From Syntrophomonadaceae bacterium (GTDB lineage Bacteria; Bacillota; Dethiobacteria; DTU022; UBA8154), in contig SKTJ01000217.1 in the NCBI GenBank assembly GCA_007122565.1, forward strand, positions 1 through 5,906: a DNA stretch of 5,906 nt. Direction: 5' to 3'. The position numbers and the translations under genes are program-made. Under the pieces are notes generated by a model. The model worked only from the letters and a program-made list of their open reading frames with translations, was not told where the DNA came from and made no database searches. Below, piece after piece: positions 5,678-5,906 of this stretch. Position 1 is the first letter of the stretch, and each line of letters begins with the position of its first letter.

Positions 5678-5706
5678 AAAGGCCTGGGAACAGGTCTTTT
5701 CTTTTT
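5678..5706 (+). terminator. Intrinsic terminator after rplT
   Basis: AAAGGCCTG (5678-5686) pairs with CAGGTCTTT (5691-5699), 9 bp with one G-U, around loop GGAA. A T-rich run TCTTTTT (5700-5706) follows. It ends the infC-rpmI-rplT operon and separates it from the downstream methyltransferase gene. Confidence 0.88.
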
Positions 5707-5722
5707 GTACGGTGCCGCTTTC

Positions 5723-5743
5723 TTGACTTTTAACTTTTGACTT
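5723..5743. repeat. Short heptamer repeat before the methyltransferase gene
   Basis: Three consecutive heptamers, TTGACTT, TTAACTT and TTGACTT, span 21 bp. They share the 7-bp period and T-rich TTG-containing character of the longer tract before thrS. Two of the units contain TTGACT, a good -35-like hexamer, so the repeat may double as promoter sequence. Confidence 0.6.
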
Positions 5744-5754
5744 TAAAATATATT
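5723..5754 (+). promoter_or_regulatory. Possible promoter of the downstream methyltransferase gene
   Basis: TTGACT (5723-5728) is a good -35 box, but the -10 is unclear: TAAAAT (5744-5749) gives a 15-nt spacer and TATATT (5749-5754) gives 20 nt. The second TTGACT (5737-5742) has no matching -10 at 16-18 nt. A promoter is expected here because a terminator lies just upstream; its exact boxes are uncertain. Confidence 0.35.
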
Positions 5755-5784
5755 ATTTAGATTGGTGTTGAGGTAGTGGTTGAC

Positions 5785-5906
5785 GTGTCTTCCCCAAATA
5801 ACAGGATTGTGAAGGAATACCGTTTGCTTGGCAAGGGCAAATACAGAAAAACAAGTGGCAGTGTTATTCTCGAAGGCTGCCATTTGTTGCGTGAAGCTCT
5901 TACTGC
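5785..5906 (+). CDS. TrmH/SpoU-family RNA 2'-O-methyltransferase, 3' end outside the window
   Basis: Enzymes of this SPOUT family transfer a methyl group from S-adenosylmethionine to a ribose 2'-OH in rRNA or tRNA. Only about 40 N-terminal residues are visible: SSPNNRIVKEYRLLGKG, then KYRKTSGSVILEGCHLLREA. They match the N-terminal substrate-binding domain (typical pattern SPxNxxIKxxxxLxxKKYRxxxGxFxxEGxxLxxEAL). The catalytic knot domain lies beyond the edge. The frame opens after a TAG at 5758-5760 and has no ATG. GTG at 5785 is preferred because GAGGT (5770-5774) lies 10 nt upstream; GTG at 5776 is the alternative but sits 1 nt from that site. A TrmH-like gene after rplT is common in Bacillota, often before pheS-pheT. 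The exact target cannot be judged from this fragment. Confidence 0.85.
   Translation, partial: MSSPNNRIVKEYRLLGKGKYRKTSGSVILEGCHLLREALT

Overview
The window looks like a stretch of ordinary chromosome from a Bacillota (Firmicutes) bacterium, probably a Clostridia-type anaerobe. That assignment rests on strong GGAGG-type ribosome binding sites, sigma-A promoters with 17-bp spacers, the thrS / infC-rpmI-rplT / TrmH-family methyltransferase gene order, and citrate synthase and MscS sequences of that flavour. I found no mobile element, CRISPR array, toxin-antitoxin pair, phage gene or recognisable new multi-gene system. The interest lies in the regulatory detail.

Layout. (1) Positions 1-1094 hold the C-terminal ~363 residues of a citrate synthase whose N-terminus lies outside the window; the frame is open to the left edge. 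(2) Convergent to it, with only 10 bp between, is a small MscS-type mechanosensitive channel gene (minus strand, 1908-1105) with its own promoter at 1975-1947. (3) A single tRNA-Val(GAC) gene (2106-2180) forms a compact unit with its own promoter (2060-2088) and a strong intrinsic terminator (2186-2210). (4) The 2211-2411 gap has no gene but carries a pyrimidine-rich tract of degenerate heptamers (2289-2351) that runs up to the -35 box of the thrS promoter (2354-2382). (5) thrS (2412-4373) encodes a full-length threonyl-tRNA synthetase with TGS, editing, catalytic and anticodon-binding domains. (6) Eight bases after the thrS stop lie a second promoter and a ~150-nt leader that can fold as mutually exclusive antiterminator and terminator hairpins. 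It resembles the L20 autoregulatory leader known in Bacillus. (7) infC (starting at an AUU codon, 4565), rpmI and rplT follow with gaps of about 20 bp and end in a terminator (5678-5706). (8) The 5' end of a TrmH/SpoU-family RNA methyltransferase gene runs off the right edge, again preceded by a short heptamer repeat.

How the genes fit together: from 2106 on, almost everything serves translation (a tRNA, an aminoacyl-tRNA synthetase, initiation factor IF3, ribosomal proteins L35 and L20, and a probable rRNA methyltransferase). L20, the last product of the operon, is the likely sensor of its own leader. IF3 may also limit its own synthesis through its unusual start codon, as is known in other bacteria. 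Citrate synthase and MscS are unrelated neighbours. All structural and regulatory calls come from reading the sequence by eye; no database search or folding program was run.
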